From Candidatus Protochlamydia phocaeensis (lineage in GTDB: Bacteria; Chlamydiota; Chlamydiia; Chlamydiales; Parachlamydiaceae), in NCBI RefSeq assembly GCF_001545115.1, contig NZ_FCNU01000011.1, forward strand, positions 124,001 to 188,000: a DNA stretch of 64,000 bases, in the 5' to 3' direction. A program made the position numbers and the translations under genes. This document shows, one piece after another, positions 1-7,602 of the stretch. Below the pieces are notes generated by a model. That model was not told the origin of the DNA and ran no database searches. It saw only the letters and a program-made list of their open reading frames with translations. Numbering within the stretch: the stretch's first letter is position 1; each line of letters begins with the position of its first letter.

Positions 1-1474
1 GCCCTGGCTGGCTATACCCTCTTAAAAATCCCTTGAACTCTTCGTCAACGATGGCCTTATTAATAAATTCCTGATAAATAGGCGCCGCCAGGCGCAAATG
101 AGAAATACGCCTATCTTGCATATAGAGATCAAAAAGTTGATTAGGGATATTATGCTGTAAAAGCGGATCGAACACATGGAAGGCATTTTCTTCCAGGATC
201 GCCAAAACTTTCAGCAAAGGGCCATTGGGATGCCTTTTCATCAATTTCATCATGGCTGTATAATCGCCTCCCAATCGGCTCGAAATAAGTTTTGACTCTT
301 TTGCAGCCTCAACATGTTCTCTAGAAACCATTTGATGAGATTCATGGACTAATTTATGAATGATGGGAACCATTTCTTCAAGGCCTTGCAAATTGGCATA
401 TAAATGGCGGCAGATCGTATGAATAAAATCTAAGAGATCGTGAGCAATGTGATTGTGCTCTTTGGGGGGATAAACCAGCCATTTCTGGTAAGTGCGGTTA
501 TGAAGCGCTTCGCGCAAAAATGTTTGAAAATCCTCGAAATACTCGCTGCAGCTCTTAGTGGGATTATGACGCAATAGATTCTGCGCATGAGAGCTGAGAA
601 GCAAAGCCATTAACGCTTTATTCAAAATGACAACCAACTCTTGATTCTTTATCTTCCTTATGTCGTGAAAAAAATGCTGAAAGCGAGAGCCTAAAGCTTT
701 TACAAGCTGCCTTGCACAATTATGAAGGATGCGGTCATGCCAGTGAGCGATTCCTTCCAATGGATCTATTCCTTTTTTTTCCCCAAAGTAATCCCCAAAG
801 TCGCAAACCAATTTAATATTGCGCAAAAGGCGAGGGCTGAAAAAACGCGATCCATCTTCTTTGCGAATAAAGAATAATTCATACTCCGTATCTTTCTTCA
901 CTGTTTCTAAATCAACAAAGACATGCTTGGTTTCAGCCAAAGTCTTTGCTCGGCTGGTTGCCGCTTCTATCGATTTTTGCTTTTTCCACTTTCCAAGCGA
1001 AAGCCCAAGAATCCATTTTCCTAAAACGCCCTCATCAATCTTACGCGCTATCTTAGACAAATAAAACTCTTGCAATTGCTTATATTCCTTAAATTCAGTC
1101 ACACTCTTCTTATGCGCCTGGTGGAAAAGATGGGTATACTTATCTAATTTCTTCGCAGCTTCCCCCACCAAAACCATAATGGTCTTAATCCCCTCTATGG
1201 TTTTTTGATCGGTGACATAGCCATATTCTTTCCGATAGAACTGGCGCAAATAATGTAAAATAACCCGGAAAATCTCTCGGACAAGATGAACAGTGGAAGA
1301 GGCATCAGCCTGATGCAGCCAATGCACTGTTTTGTAATCTATCTTTTCGTCTTGCAAAACAAATTCATGTTGTTGTGCAATTCCAATCTCTCGGTCGAAA
1401 TCTAAATCTGCAATGCTAGATAGCGTTTCAACCGCTTCAATAATAGAAAGGTTATGATGACCACGGGTTGGCAT
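1..1474 (-). CDS. Large uncharacterised protein, 5' part only (runs off the window)
   Basis: An open frame of 491 codons runs leftward from an ATG at 1474 to the window edge without a stop, so the C-terminus is missing. A purine-rich AAAGGGGGG sits 3 nt before the ATG and supports this start. The visible protein is soluble-looking, rich in Lys, His, Glu and Leu, predominantly helical in character, and shows no signal peptide or membrane segment. I recognise no domain. It begins MPTRGHHNLSIIEAVETL. It is probably a Chlamydiae-restricted protein, which is inference. The upstream spacer to the tRNA-Ser gene is A/T-rich. Confidence 0.75.
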   Translation of the reverse strand, partial: MPTRGHHNLSIIEAVETLSSIADLDFDREIGIAQQHEFVLQDEKIDYKTVHWLHQADASSTVHLVREIFRVILHYLRQFYRKEYGYVTDQKTIEGIKTIMVLVGEAAKKLDKYTHLFHQAHKKSVTEFKEYKQLQEFYLSKIARKIDEGVLGKWILGLSLGKWKKQKSIEAATSRAKTLAETKHVFVDLETVKKDTEYELFFIRKEDGSRFFSPRLLRNIKLVCDFGDYFGEKKGIDPLEGIAHWHDRILHNCARQLVKALGSRFQHFFHDIRKIKNQELVVILNKALMALLLSSHAQNLLRHNPTKSCSEYFEDFQTFLREALHNRTYQKWLVYPPKEHNHIAHDLLDFIHTICRHLYANLQGLEEMVPIIHKLVHESHQMVSREHVEAAKESKLISSRLGGDYTAMMKLMKRHPNGPLLKVLAILEENAFHVFDPLLQHNIPNQLFDLYMQDRRISHLRLAAPIYQEFINKAIVDEEFKGFLRGYSQPG

Positions 1475-1776
1475 ATGCCCCCCTTTATATTTAATTTCAT
1501 TCCTATCTACTTTTAATTATTGCAAAGTTTTAATTATTATTAAATTGTTTTTGAAATTTATATTTACATTAGAGAAATAAATACAAAAAAAACAAAAAAC
1601 ATCGATACCATAAATATCGCTTTTTAAGCAATTAGACATAAACAATTTATAATCAATGCCTAGCTAAAAAAACATTTTTGCATGTAAAAAAGGTTGACCA
1701 AATAAGGGAGAATGGCGTATAAATCATGACTTAATCTAGTCATTAGGTGATAACCTAATAAGTTGTTTTTCTATAC
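1475..1776. other. A/T-rich intergenic spacer
   Basis: About 300 nt of very A/T-rich sequence between the start of the leftward unknown gene and tRNA-Ser. Apart from the tRNA promoter at 1694-1723 and a small hairpin, TTAGGT/ACCTAA (about 1744-1757), I see nothing coding. Confidence 0.6.
1694..1723 (+). promoter_or_regulatory. Sigma-70 type promoter for tRNA-Ser
   Basis: A TTGACC -35 box (1694-1699) and a TATAAA -10 box (1718-1723) are separated by 18 nt and point at the tRNA-Ser gene, whose 5' end is about 50 nt downstream. The match to the housekeeping consensus is good; transcription itself is inferred. Confidence 0.6.
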
Positions 1777-1864
1777 GGAAGAGTGGCAGAGTGGCCGAAT
1801 GCGTCTGTCTTGAAAACAGAAGTCGGGCAGCCCCCGACCGTGGGTTCGAATCCTACCTCTTCCG
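1777..1864 (+). tRNA. tRNA-Ser (anticodon TGA)
   Basis: Acceptor arms GGAAGAG (1777-1783) and CTCTTCC (1857-1863) pair perfectly with discriminator G at 1864. The anticodon stem TCTGT/ACAGA encloses the loop CTTGAAA, giving anticodon TGA. A long variable arm (GTCGGGC...CCCGAC) and TGGGTTCGAATCC in the T-arm are typical of a class II serine tRNA. No CCA is encoded. Confidence 0.95.
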
Positions 1865-2006
1865 TCCCTTTTATCTGATTGACCTCTTTCCCCTACATTT
1901 ACTTGAGCGGATTCCTTTATAGACTGATGACCTTTCAACTTAAAGGATCGAATCGGCTTGATGTTGTCATTCCACTTCCTTTTCTGCACAAGGCCTGCAC
2001 AATTTG

Positions 2007-2128
2007 AAATCGTCTGCTTAGCTATTCAATTTTGCTAGAAGCGCGGAAAAATTTTTAACCTTATTTTTTAATATGACGAAAAATTTTTACCGGTTTATAA
2101 ATAAAGTATACAAACAGACGATTTCAAA
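2007..2128. repeat. Inverted repeat, 14-bp arms
   Basis: TTTGAAATCGTCTG near 2007-2020 is the exact reverse complement of CAGACGATTTCAAA near 2115-2128. The interior is about 95 nt, A/T-rich, and repeats CGGAAAAATTTTTA-like motifs. The right arm leads into ATCGTGGACAGTTTCTAA, which resembles 46903-46925 in another intergenic region, so this looks like one copy of a dispersed element. Confidence 0.6.
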
Positions 2129-2141
2129 TCGTGGACAGTTT

Positions 2142-2208
2142 CTAAGAGGGTATATTAATCTCTTCTTTTCAAGACCCACTCTTAGCGGTTTTAATACACC
2201 CTTTTAGG
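2142..2208. repeat. Dispersed palindromic repeat, family B
   Basis: The left part CTAAGAGGGTATATTAA and the right part TTAATACACCCTTTTAGG are imperfect inverted copies, with CTCTTAGCGGTTTTAATACA overlapping the right arm. The same GGTGTATTAAAACCGCTAAG core recurs at 49011-49096 and 52436-52486, more weakly elsewhere. This copy ends 6 nt before the CNNM start codon. Confidence 0.6.
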
Positions 2209-2213
2209 CAATC

Positions 2214-3257
2214 ATGCTTGATATTGCTATCATCATTCTCTGTGTGTTAATGAATGCCATTTTAGCCAATGCGGAAACAGCCTTTATTGCTGTCAGTATT
2301 CCAGCTTTAAGAGAATTGACCAAGAGAGGGAACGAACGCGCTAAGCTATTACTTTTCCTACGAGAGAGGCCTGAAAGGACCTTGTCCGTGATCCAAATTG
2401 GAATCACCTTTGTCGCCGCCTTAGCAGCAGCTATTGGAGGATCTGGCGCCGAAGAGTTTCTTACCCCTTGGATAATGTCAAGCTTTGCGGTAGGCGAGAC
2501 CCTGGCCAGAATACTCTCCTTATTGATTGTGGTTATTCCTTTGACATATGCGAGCGTGGTAATTGGAGAGCTTGTGCCAAAGACGTTTGCTCTCAGAAGG
2601 CCTCTATTCTTTGCCTCAGTGTCAGCCCCTTGGCTGCATTTCATCAGCAGGCTTCTAAATCCCTTTGTAACAATTTTTGAATGGTCTACTAAAAAAATTA
2701 TCCACTTCATTCCCAAGAAGCATGGGAAGGAAGAACCCTTTCTAGAAAGCTCTTTGATAGAATTAGATATTCTTTCTGCGCCCAACAGGCAATATGTCCT
2801 TAATATCGTTAAAATAGAGACAACAGTTGTCAAAGAAATTATGGTAAGCTGGCCTGAGGTCACTTATGTAGAAGAAAACCACCCCCTCGAGCTAGTTGAA
2901 AATATAATCATTTCATCAGGACATACACGGCTGCCTGTCATCAAAAATAACGAGGTTATGGGAATCATCAACGCAAAAGAGTTCTTGGCCTTTCAAAAAA
3001 CCGGGCAGCTCAATTGGCTTTCTCTTATCCATGCTCCCCTCAAAATTTCAGACCAAACGCCCCTTTTAACAGCCCTGCGCACTATGCAGGAAAAAAGGGC
3101 ACATATGGCTATTGTCTATGCCGGAAATAATAAAATCGGCATTGTCACCATGGAAGCCATCTTTGAAGAAATCATCGGGGACATCTATGACGAAGAAGAT
3201 GAAAATAGACTTAGACAAATATTGAGCGCCATTCAATTCAAGAAGAGTAGCTCATAG
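2214..3257 (+). CDS. CNNM/CBS-domain membrane protein (DUF21 family, TlyC/CorC-like)
   Basis: A 347-residue inner-membrane protein with an N-terminal CNNM (DUF21) transporter domain of three to four hydrophobic segments (roughly residues 1-165). MLDIAIIILCVLMNAILAN followed by AETAF is the family hallmark. A CBS pair follows in the C-terminal half (about 190-330; for example SSGHTRLPVIKNNEVMGIIN and RAHMAIVYAGNNKIGIVT). The C-terminal CorC_HlyC transporter-associated domain of longer homologues is absent. Family members are linked to Mg2+ or other cation homeostasis; substrate here is unknown. The start is ATG after a weak TAGG. It lies downstream of a palindromic repeat that may affect its leader. 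Confidence 0.9.
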   Translation: MLDIAIIILCVLMNAILANAETAFIAVSIPALRELTKRGNERAKLLLFLRERPERTLSVIQIGITFVAALAAAIGGSGAEEFLTPWIMSSFAVGETLARILSLLIVVIPLTYASVVIGELVPKTFALRRPLFFASVSAPWLHFISRLLNPFVTIFEWSTKKIIHFIPKKHGKEEPFLESSLIELDILSAPNRQYVLNIVKIETTVVKEIMVSWPEVTYVEENHPLELVENIIISSGHTRLPVIKNNEVMGIINAKEFLAFQKTGQLNWLSLIHAPLKISDQTPLLTALRTMQEKRAHMAIVYAGNNKIGIVTMEAIFEEIIGDIYDEEDENRLRQILSAIQFKKSSS

Positions 3258-3370
3258 CTAGGGTGTGAATTAATTCCGGATAGATGTTTATTCTCGCTAA
3301 AGTCTTGCACATCTGTCTTTTTTTCTATAAAATCGCCTTTTTAAAATTCGAACATTTTAATAAGGTATTT

Positions 3371-3967
3371 ATGTCTTTAATTGCTTATTCCATTCCCTTT
3401 AACAGAATTCAGGCTTGGCTGGAAAAAGAAAAGGAATTGGGCTCCCCCTTCCCCGATCGCGTGGTATTGGCTACAGCTACACCTCAAGGAGTTCCTAGCA
3501 GCCGAATTGTTGCAATTAGAGAGCTAACAGAACAAGGCCTTGTATTTTTTACTCAATTAGGAACTAAGAAGACGCATGAATTAAGAGAGAACCCTTGCGC
3601 TTCCATGACTTTATGGCTTGCCTTGCAGCAACGTCAGGTCATTTTAGATGGCAACATTATCTCTCTAACGCAACAAGAAAATGAATCTTTTTGGAAAGCC
3701 TTGCCGCAAGAGAGGCAGCTGCGCTTTTCCACATACGCACCTCTATCCGGTCAGCCCATTTCTTCCGCTGCCATCTTAGAAGATGAATTTCAAAAATTAA
3801 CGAAGACATTTAAAGATCAACCTTTACCTGTATGTAAACACTACTGCGGCTACCGCTTGCTGCCTGAATCGATCTCTTTCTATACCTTAGGCACGCAAAA
3901 TTTCTCGGAATCCATTAAATACACCCTTCATCATCAGCAATGGAAAGAACAGCTTATCTCTCCTTAG
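3371..3967 (+). CDS. pdxH: Pyridoxamine 5'-phosphate oxidase-like flavoprotein (PdxH family)
   Basis: A 198-residue protein with the split-barrel FMN oxidase layout: an early SRIVAIRELTEQGLVFFTQ block, GTKKTHELRENPCASMTLWL, a central Gln/Arg stretch, and a C-terminal GYRLLPESISFY. PdxH oxidises pyridoxamine or pyridoxine 5'-phosphate to pyridoxal 5'-phosphate in the cytoplasm. I placed the start at the ATG at 3371, which begins the family-like region and gives the usual length; the frame stays open upstream to 3284 but codes for an unlikely hydrophobic tail. Odd point: the conserved C-terminal RLHDR segment that contacts PLP in E. coli PdxH is replaced by NFSESIKY, so substrate or activity may differ. 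Confidence 0.8.
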   Translation: MSLIAYSIPFNRIQAWLEKEKELGSPFPDRVVLATATPQGVPSSRIVAIRELTEQGLVFFTQLGTKKTHELRENPCASMTLWLALQQRQVILDGNIISLTQQENESFWKALPQERQLRFSTYAPLSGQPISSAAILEDEFQKLTKTFKDQPLPVCKHYCGYRLLPESISFYTLGTQNFSESIKYTLHHQQWKEQLISP

Positions 3968-4384
3968 AGATTTCTTAAAACCTATCAGCCTATAGGCGAC
4001 ATGATTTCCTTTTAGGGAAAAGAACGCGGGTTATTAAGTCCATCTCATCTTAAAGTCATTGATTATTAATGACTTTTGGGACTTTTATTGCTAGAAAAAG
4101 AACGCTCTTTTACAATATTGATCTAATTCTTATTTCACAAATAAGCACTTATTTATTCCAGATAATCAACAAATTAATTTATTTTAATTGATTAAAAATC
4201 AATATGTATGTATAAATAGTTAATAAATTTTAAAGATCCACAAACAAATCAACAAAAAAAACACTCGATTTAATTAAGTTGTTGCAAATCCAAAGATTGA
4301 ATTGAAATAAAATTCATTTAAATTTGTTTTTTGAATTTGCAAAATTTAATTATTTCTTTTGTTCAGAAAAATCGATGAGGAAAA
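3968..4384. other. A/T-rich intergenic spacer with a weak terminator
   Basis: No gene is visible in about 417 nt. A hairpin AAAGTCATT (4052-4060) / AATGACTTT (4068-4076), followed by TGGGACTTTTATT, could end the pdxH transcript. The rest is extremely A/T-rich and probably contains the promoter of the next gene. Confidence 0.55.
4052..4080 (+). terminator. Possible intrinsic terminator after pdxH
   Basis: A perfect 9-bp stem (AAAGTCATT/AATGACTTT) with a 7-nt loop lies 85 nt after the pdxH stop. It is A/T-rich and its T-run is interrupted, so it would be weak. Confidence 0.4.
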
Positions 4385-4918
4385 ATGACTGACAAGAGAA
4401 TTTTTTTTAACCCTTCCCACTCCATTTCTTATTCAAAATTTTTGCATACGTATCGTCATGCTCATCCTTTGAAACAGGAAAAGACAGAAACGATTGTAGA
4501 CATTGATTTTTTTCGTCGTTCTATCTCTCTTCATTACCATTATGTTTATACTTTTAAAAGGCGCCAGCATAAGGCCTATCGCATCATTTTCTTTGGCTTT
4601 GCGCTTTTGTTCTTTATTCTTTCCATTTTCATTTACTTTAAAACAGCAAATTATGCGTGTACATTGTATTTCAGCCAGGGTGATTTGATGAAAAATTGCA
4701 TAGATGCCCTATGCTTGCTTTTAGCCTTCGCTGCTTTTGGAATGGGTTATACAACGAATCCTGACAAAGAAGCTCTCCGCTTTATTGTCAAAAAGGTGGA
4801 AAAGGAGCTTAGAAATCCAGCCAAGCATGTACATATTGAGCTTAATGATTTATTTAAGCATCTGATTTGCGAGCAGATGAACCAACAACCTTTTCTCGTG
4901 AATTCAGCAGCTAAATAG
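4385..4918 (+). CDS. Uncharacterised protein with two membrane segments
   Basis: A 177-residue protein with a basic, aromatic-rich N-terminal 65 residues and two hydrophobic stretches (about residues 66-85, IIFFGFALLFFILSIFIYF, and 103-120). A charged C-terminal tail follows (KKVEKELRNPAKHVHIEL). A GAGG 5 nt before the ATG supports the start. The closely spaced hydrophobic pair could be a bilobed Inc-like hairpin, but the loop is longer than is typical. No family recognised. Confidence 0.7.
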   Translation: MTDKRIFFNPSHSISYSKFLHTYRHAHPLKQEKTETIVDIDFFRRSISLHYHYVYTFKRRQHKAYRIIFFGFALLFFILSIFIYFKTANYACTLYFSQGDLMKNCIDALCLLLAFAAFGMGYTTNPDKEALRFIVKKVEKELRNPAKHVHIELNDLFKHLICEQMNQQPFLVNSAAK

Positions 4919-4938
4919 CTGCAGTGTTAGCATCCTTA

Positions 4939-4963
4939 ACCCAAATTTGGAATTTTTAAGCCA
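4939..4963 (+). repeat. Degenerate copy of dispersed repeat family A
   Basis: TAACCCAAATTTGGAATTTT matches the family A consensus TAACCTGAGTTTGGAGTTTT at most positions and lies about 20 nt after the preceding stop codon. Confidence 0.4.
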
Positions 4964-5040
4964 CTTTATCTAATTATTTTGACATTTTACGCCTTAAAAC
5001 TTAAAAACAACTTTAACATTTTGGTTTAAGGAGGAATAAA

Positions 5041-5511
5041 ATGTCGCATGAATATTTGTTATGGCTCTGTCTCTTTGCTTATGCTGTTCACATTTTTGAA
5101 GAGAAGGCTTTGAATTGGCTTTACTGGTCTCGAAATGTGTTAGGACTTAAGACGCTCACATGGGCAGATTTCTATATTGCCAATGGAGTTGTCATTATCA
5201 CAGGCATTTGTGCAGCTATGGTCGGATGGGTCTTGCCATCTTTTGCCCTTATCATTCCGGCCTTGCAATTGATCAACGGCGTGGGATTTCATATCCTCCC
5301 GACATTGGTTCAGCGCCGTTTTTCGCCAGGCATCATTACGGCGATCTTACTGTTTTTGCCGATTTCGATTTGGAGCTTTTATGGAGCCTACCAAGATGGC
5401 ATCCTAACTGTGCAAGCAACAATCTTATCTTTTATCTTCGCCGGCTTGTTAATGGCAAGCCCTTTTATCTTTATGCAAATTAAAGATCGCCTACATATTC
5501 CTTCTGAATAA
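5041..5511 (+). CDS. HXXEE domain integral membrane protein
   Basis: A 156-residue, four to five-segment membrane protein. HIFEE near residue 18 matches the H-x-x-E-E signature that names the family. Further conserved points are the Asn in NGVVIITG, QLINGVGFHILPT and RRFSPGIITA. The biochemical function of HXXEE proteins is not established. The start is unambiguous: AAGGAGG lies 7 nt before the ATG, one of the strongest ribosome sites in the window. It is followed by a bidirectional terminator-like hairpin, so it appears to be a single-gene unit. Confidence 0.85.
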   Translation: MSHEYLLWLCLFAYAVHIFEEKALNWLYWSRNVLGLKTLTWADFYIANGVVIITGICAAMVGWVLPSFALIIPALQLINGVGFHILPTLVQRRFSPGIITAILLFLPISIWSFYGAYQDGILTVQATILSFIFAGLLMASPFIFMQIKDRLHIPSE

Positions 5512-5518
5512 TTTATTC

Positions 5519-5553
5519 GAGAGATTAGTTCTAACTAAACAGGCTAATCTCTC
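5519..5553. terminator. Bidirectional hairpin between convergent genes
   Basis: GAGAGATTAG (5519-5528) and CTAATCTCTC (5544-5553) form a perfect 10-bp stem with a 15-nt loop. It sits 8 nt after the HXXEE stop and 3 nt before the stop of the leftward YtxH-like gene, so it could end both transcripts. Confidence 0.6.
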
Positions 5554-5556
5554 TCT

Positions 5557-6039
5557 CTAAGCTTTCGCTTCGTTTGCAACGCTCTCATGCCTTATGGGAG
5601 CCGCGTGCTTAGGCGCTTTTTTAGCTGTTGCAGCAGTACGTTTAGGCTTAGCTGCAGCCTTGGCTTGGCCGGCTGGAGAATGATGGGCAGGGCCATGGGA
5701 AGCTTTCTGCTTAGAGATCTTTTTAACGGCTTTCTTTGCTGGAGTTGCCGTATGCTTAGCTGTCTCTGTAAATGGCTTAGACATGTCTTTAATCAATTCG
5801 CTTCCTGATTTAGGAGCAAATAAAAGGGCTGTTGTGACACCAACCAAACCGCCAGCCACTCCCCCTATCAAGCGGTTTTTAGTCGTCTCTTTCCTTTTCG
5901 TTACAATTTTATCCGCTATTTCTTTTGCCTGTTCAGTCCATCCCGTTCTTTTCCTTGGAAGCAAAAGCGTTGTCAATGTGCCCAGAAGACCGGCAGCCAT
6001 AGCGGCTCCGATCAGCAGATTATTATTTTGCTTTGCCAT
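5557..6039 (-). CDS. YtxH-like membrane protein with basic Ala/Lys/Pro tail
   Basis: A 160-residue protein. The N-terminal half carries a Gly/Ala-rich hydrophobic segment (LLIGAAMAAGLLGTLTTLLL) and then a second module, GGVAGGLVGVTTALLFAPKS, whose LLFAPKSG is the YtxH-type signature. The C-terminal 70 residues are Lys/Ala/Pro/His-rich and resemble histone H1-like tails. I chose the ATG at 6039 because GAAGGAGA lies about 8 nt before it; the ORF also opens 8 codons upstream, but that start lacks a ribosome site. It is the last gene of a ytxG-ytxH-ytxH unit, 98 nt after its neighbour. YtxH proteins belong to the general stress group in Bacillus; the role here is unknown. Confidence 0.8.
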   Translation of the reverse strand: MAKQNNNLLIGAAMAAGLLGTLTTLLLPRKRTGWTEQAKEIADKIVTKRKETTKNRLIGGVAGGLVGVTTALLFAPKSGSELIKDMSKPFTETAKHTATPAKKAVKKISKQKASHGPAHHSPAGQAKAAAKPKRTAATAKKAPKHAAPIRHESVANEAKA

Positions 6040-6137
6040 AACATTATCTCCTTCTTTCAACATTAACTATTCAGAACGCCTACGGCCATAGCCATCTATA
6101 ATCTTATAGCTATGGCCTGAACTGCTTGTCATGGCTA

Positions 6138-6806
6138 TTATCTCTTGCTATTAATTCCTTTCCAAACGCGCATTCCTAAAGCGGCCCAATCCATAATGTC
6201 ATTTAAACGGTCTTTTGCTGTATCGGTAAAGTCTTCTCCCTTCTCCTGTACTTGCCCCGATATTTCATCTACAACTTCTCTTGCCAGCTCTAGCCACTTG
6301 TTTGTTCGGGATCTGGCCGTTTTAGCAAAAGATTTGCCTTTTTTAGCAATCTCTTCTGCCATATCCTGGGTTCTATCTGAAACATCATTATAAGCATCTG
6401 CCAAGTCTTCCCGCAGTTCGCTGCCTGCTTTAGGAGCCAGTAATAAGCCTGCTGTTGCACCCAGAATTCCCCCGACCAATCCGCCGATCAGCAAATCACG
6501 GGTTGTTTCTTCTTCTTCCTCTTCTTCTAGGCCAACCCAATTCTTTACTCCGCTCACAATACATTTCGCTTTATCAGCCCAATCGCAAGTTTGCGAACTC
6601 ATTGATTTGGCCAGAGATTTCCCTCTTTTAGAAACTTGCTGAGCCACATCTTGAGTACGGTCTGAAAGGTCGCAATACATATTGTTAATATCGCCTCTCA
6701 ACCTTTTTCCCGATTTTGGAGCGGTCAACAAAGCAGCCACTCCTCCTAATAAACTCCCAACAGCCGCACCTACTAAAAATTCTTTAGAATTAATATGGTT
6801 CGTCAT
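6138..6806 (-). CDS. Tandem-duplicated YtxH-family protein
   Basis: A 222-residue protein made of two successive YtxH units. Each has a Gly/Ala-rich membrane segment ending in LLTAPKSGKRLR or LLLAPKAGSELR, then an amphipathic helix (DLSDRTQDVAQQVSKRGKSL; DVSDRTQDMAEEIAKKGKSF). An acidic EEEEEE linker joins the halves. The internal duplication is plain from these paired motifs. The start overlaps the expected spacing: the upstream ytxG-like gene ends 3 nt before the ATG, so the two are translationally linked. Likely an envelope-associated structural or stress protein; no catalytic motif is visible. Confidence 0.85.
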   Translation of the reverse strand: MTNHINSKEFLVGAAVGSLLGGVAALLTAPKSGKRLRGDINNMYCDLSDRTQDVAQQVSKRGKSLAKSMSSQTCDWADKAKCIVSGVKNWVGLEEEEEEETTRDLLIGGLVGGILGATAGLLLAPKAGSELREDLADAYNDVSDRTQDMAEEIAKKGKSFAKTARSRTNKWLELAREVVDEISGQVQEKGEDFTDTAKDRLNDIMDWAALGMRVWKGINSKR

Positions 6807-6809
6807 GGC

Positions 6810-7265
6810 TTATCTCCTTTTCTTTAGTTTTTGCCATAGGCGAATGCCTAGACCTGCTAATTCAAGAACATCAGCAACAATAACATCCTCTTTATCTGTA
6901 TGCTTTCTCTCATTTTGCGGAGGAATTAACGCTGGAGCTACTGCCTCTGGTATGGAGGAGGAATGAATCGCTTTTTGTTTAAGCTCTTCGGTCTTATATT
7001 CTAAAACCTCTCCTACATTGGCAACCGATTTAAAAAGAGGATCTAAAGATTCCATTTTTTCCTTTAAATCGGCACTTATTTCGTTCGTGTGCTCCACTGC
7101 TTTCTTCGCTTCGAAACCAATATCATCTAATTGCTTTCGTGCATCAACAATCAAATGATTGACCTGGCCAAACATAGATCGTAATGCCTTAGTCATCACA
7201 ATTAAATAAATGACTAAAACAACGAAGGCCGCAGCGATGACAGCAACACTAATTTCAATTATCAT
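6810..7265 (-). CDS. DUF948 (YtxG-like) protein, single membrane anchor plus coiled coil
   Basis: A 151-residue protein with an N-terminal membrane helix (MIIEISVAVIAAAFVVLVIY) and then a long helical, heptad-like region (about 25-105) containing LIVDARKQLDDIGFEAKKAV. This is the DUF948/YtxG layout. The ATG at 7265 is preferred because GGAGAG precedes it by about 7 nt; the ORF opens 14 codons earlier without a good site. It heads the operon with two YtxH-like genes, the same gene order known from the ytxGH stress operon of Bacillus. Confidence 0.8.
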   Translation of the reverse strand: MIIEISVAVIAAAFVVLVIYLIVMTKALRSMFGQVNHLIVDARKQLDDIGFEAKKAVEHTNEISADLKEKMESLDPLFKSVANVGEVLEYKTEELKQKAIHSSSIPEAVAPALIPPQNERKHTDKEDVIVADVLELAGLGIRLWQKLKKRR

Positions 7266-7602
7266 GCCAACTCTCCTATCTTGATTTTTGCCTCTTTCAT
7301 AAGGCAATTTAAGGTGAGAGCGAACGCTATTAATAAGGCCCCAAATCTCACTATGTCGATTTCAAGGTAGAATGTAAATATTTTTTTAACTTTTTCCACT
7401 TACTCACCAATTCCTCATTATAATTTTTTCTCAAATTAAAATTCAAACTTACAAGCAAGTCTAAATTTGATTGAATTTTATAAAATCTTCAAAAAGACTT
7501 AAAAATAAACACATTAAGAACATATATAAAGTAAACAATAAATAAACAAACAAATTAATACTAAATATATTAAAATATGAAATATAACAGGTAAGCATAA
7601 TT
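7266..7602. other. A/T-rich divergent intergenic region
   Basis: About 337 nt separate the leftward ytxG-like gene from the rightward protease-like gene and must hold promoters for both. The half nearest the protease gene (7380-7600) is almost pure A/T, as seen upstream of several other large putative effector genes here. No gene or clear structure was seen. Confidence 0.5.

Larger units (their letters stand above)
1865..2213. other. Intergenic spacer with nested inverted repeats
   Basis: About 350 nt between tRNA-Ser and the CNNM gene. It has no convincing gene. It holds the inverted repeats listed separately (2007-2128 and 2142-2208) and a duplicated AAAAATTTTTA motif near 2046-2090. Confidence 0.6.

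Noticed and set aside
1771-1989. 72-codon leftward ORF
   Set aside because: It runs across the whole tRNA-Ser gene on the opposite strand and has no family resemblance.
2204-2863. 219-codon leftward ORF
   Set aside because: Antisense shadow of the CNNM gene; the rightward frame has a clear domain structure.
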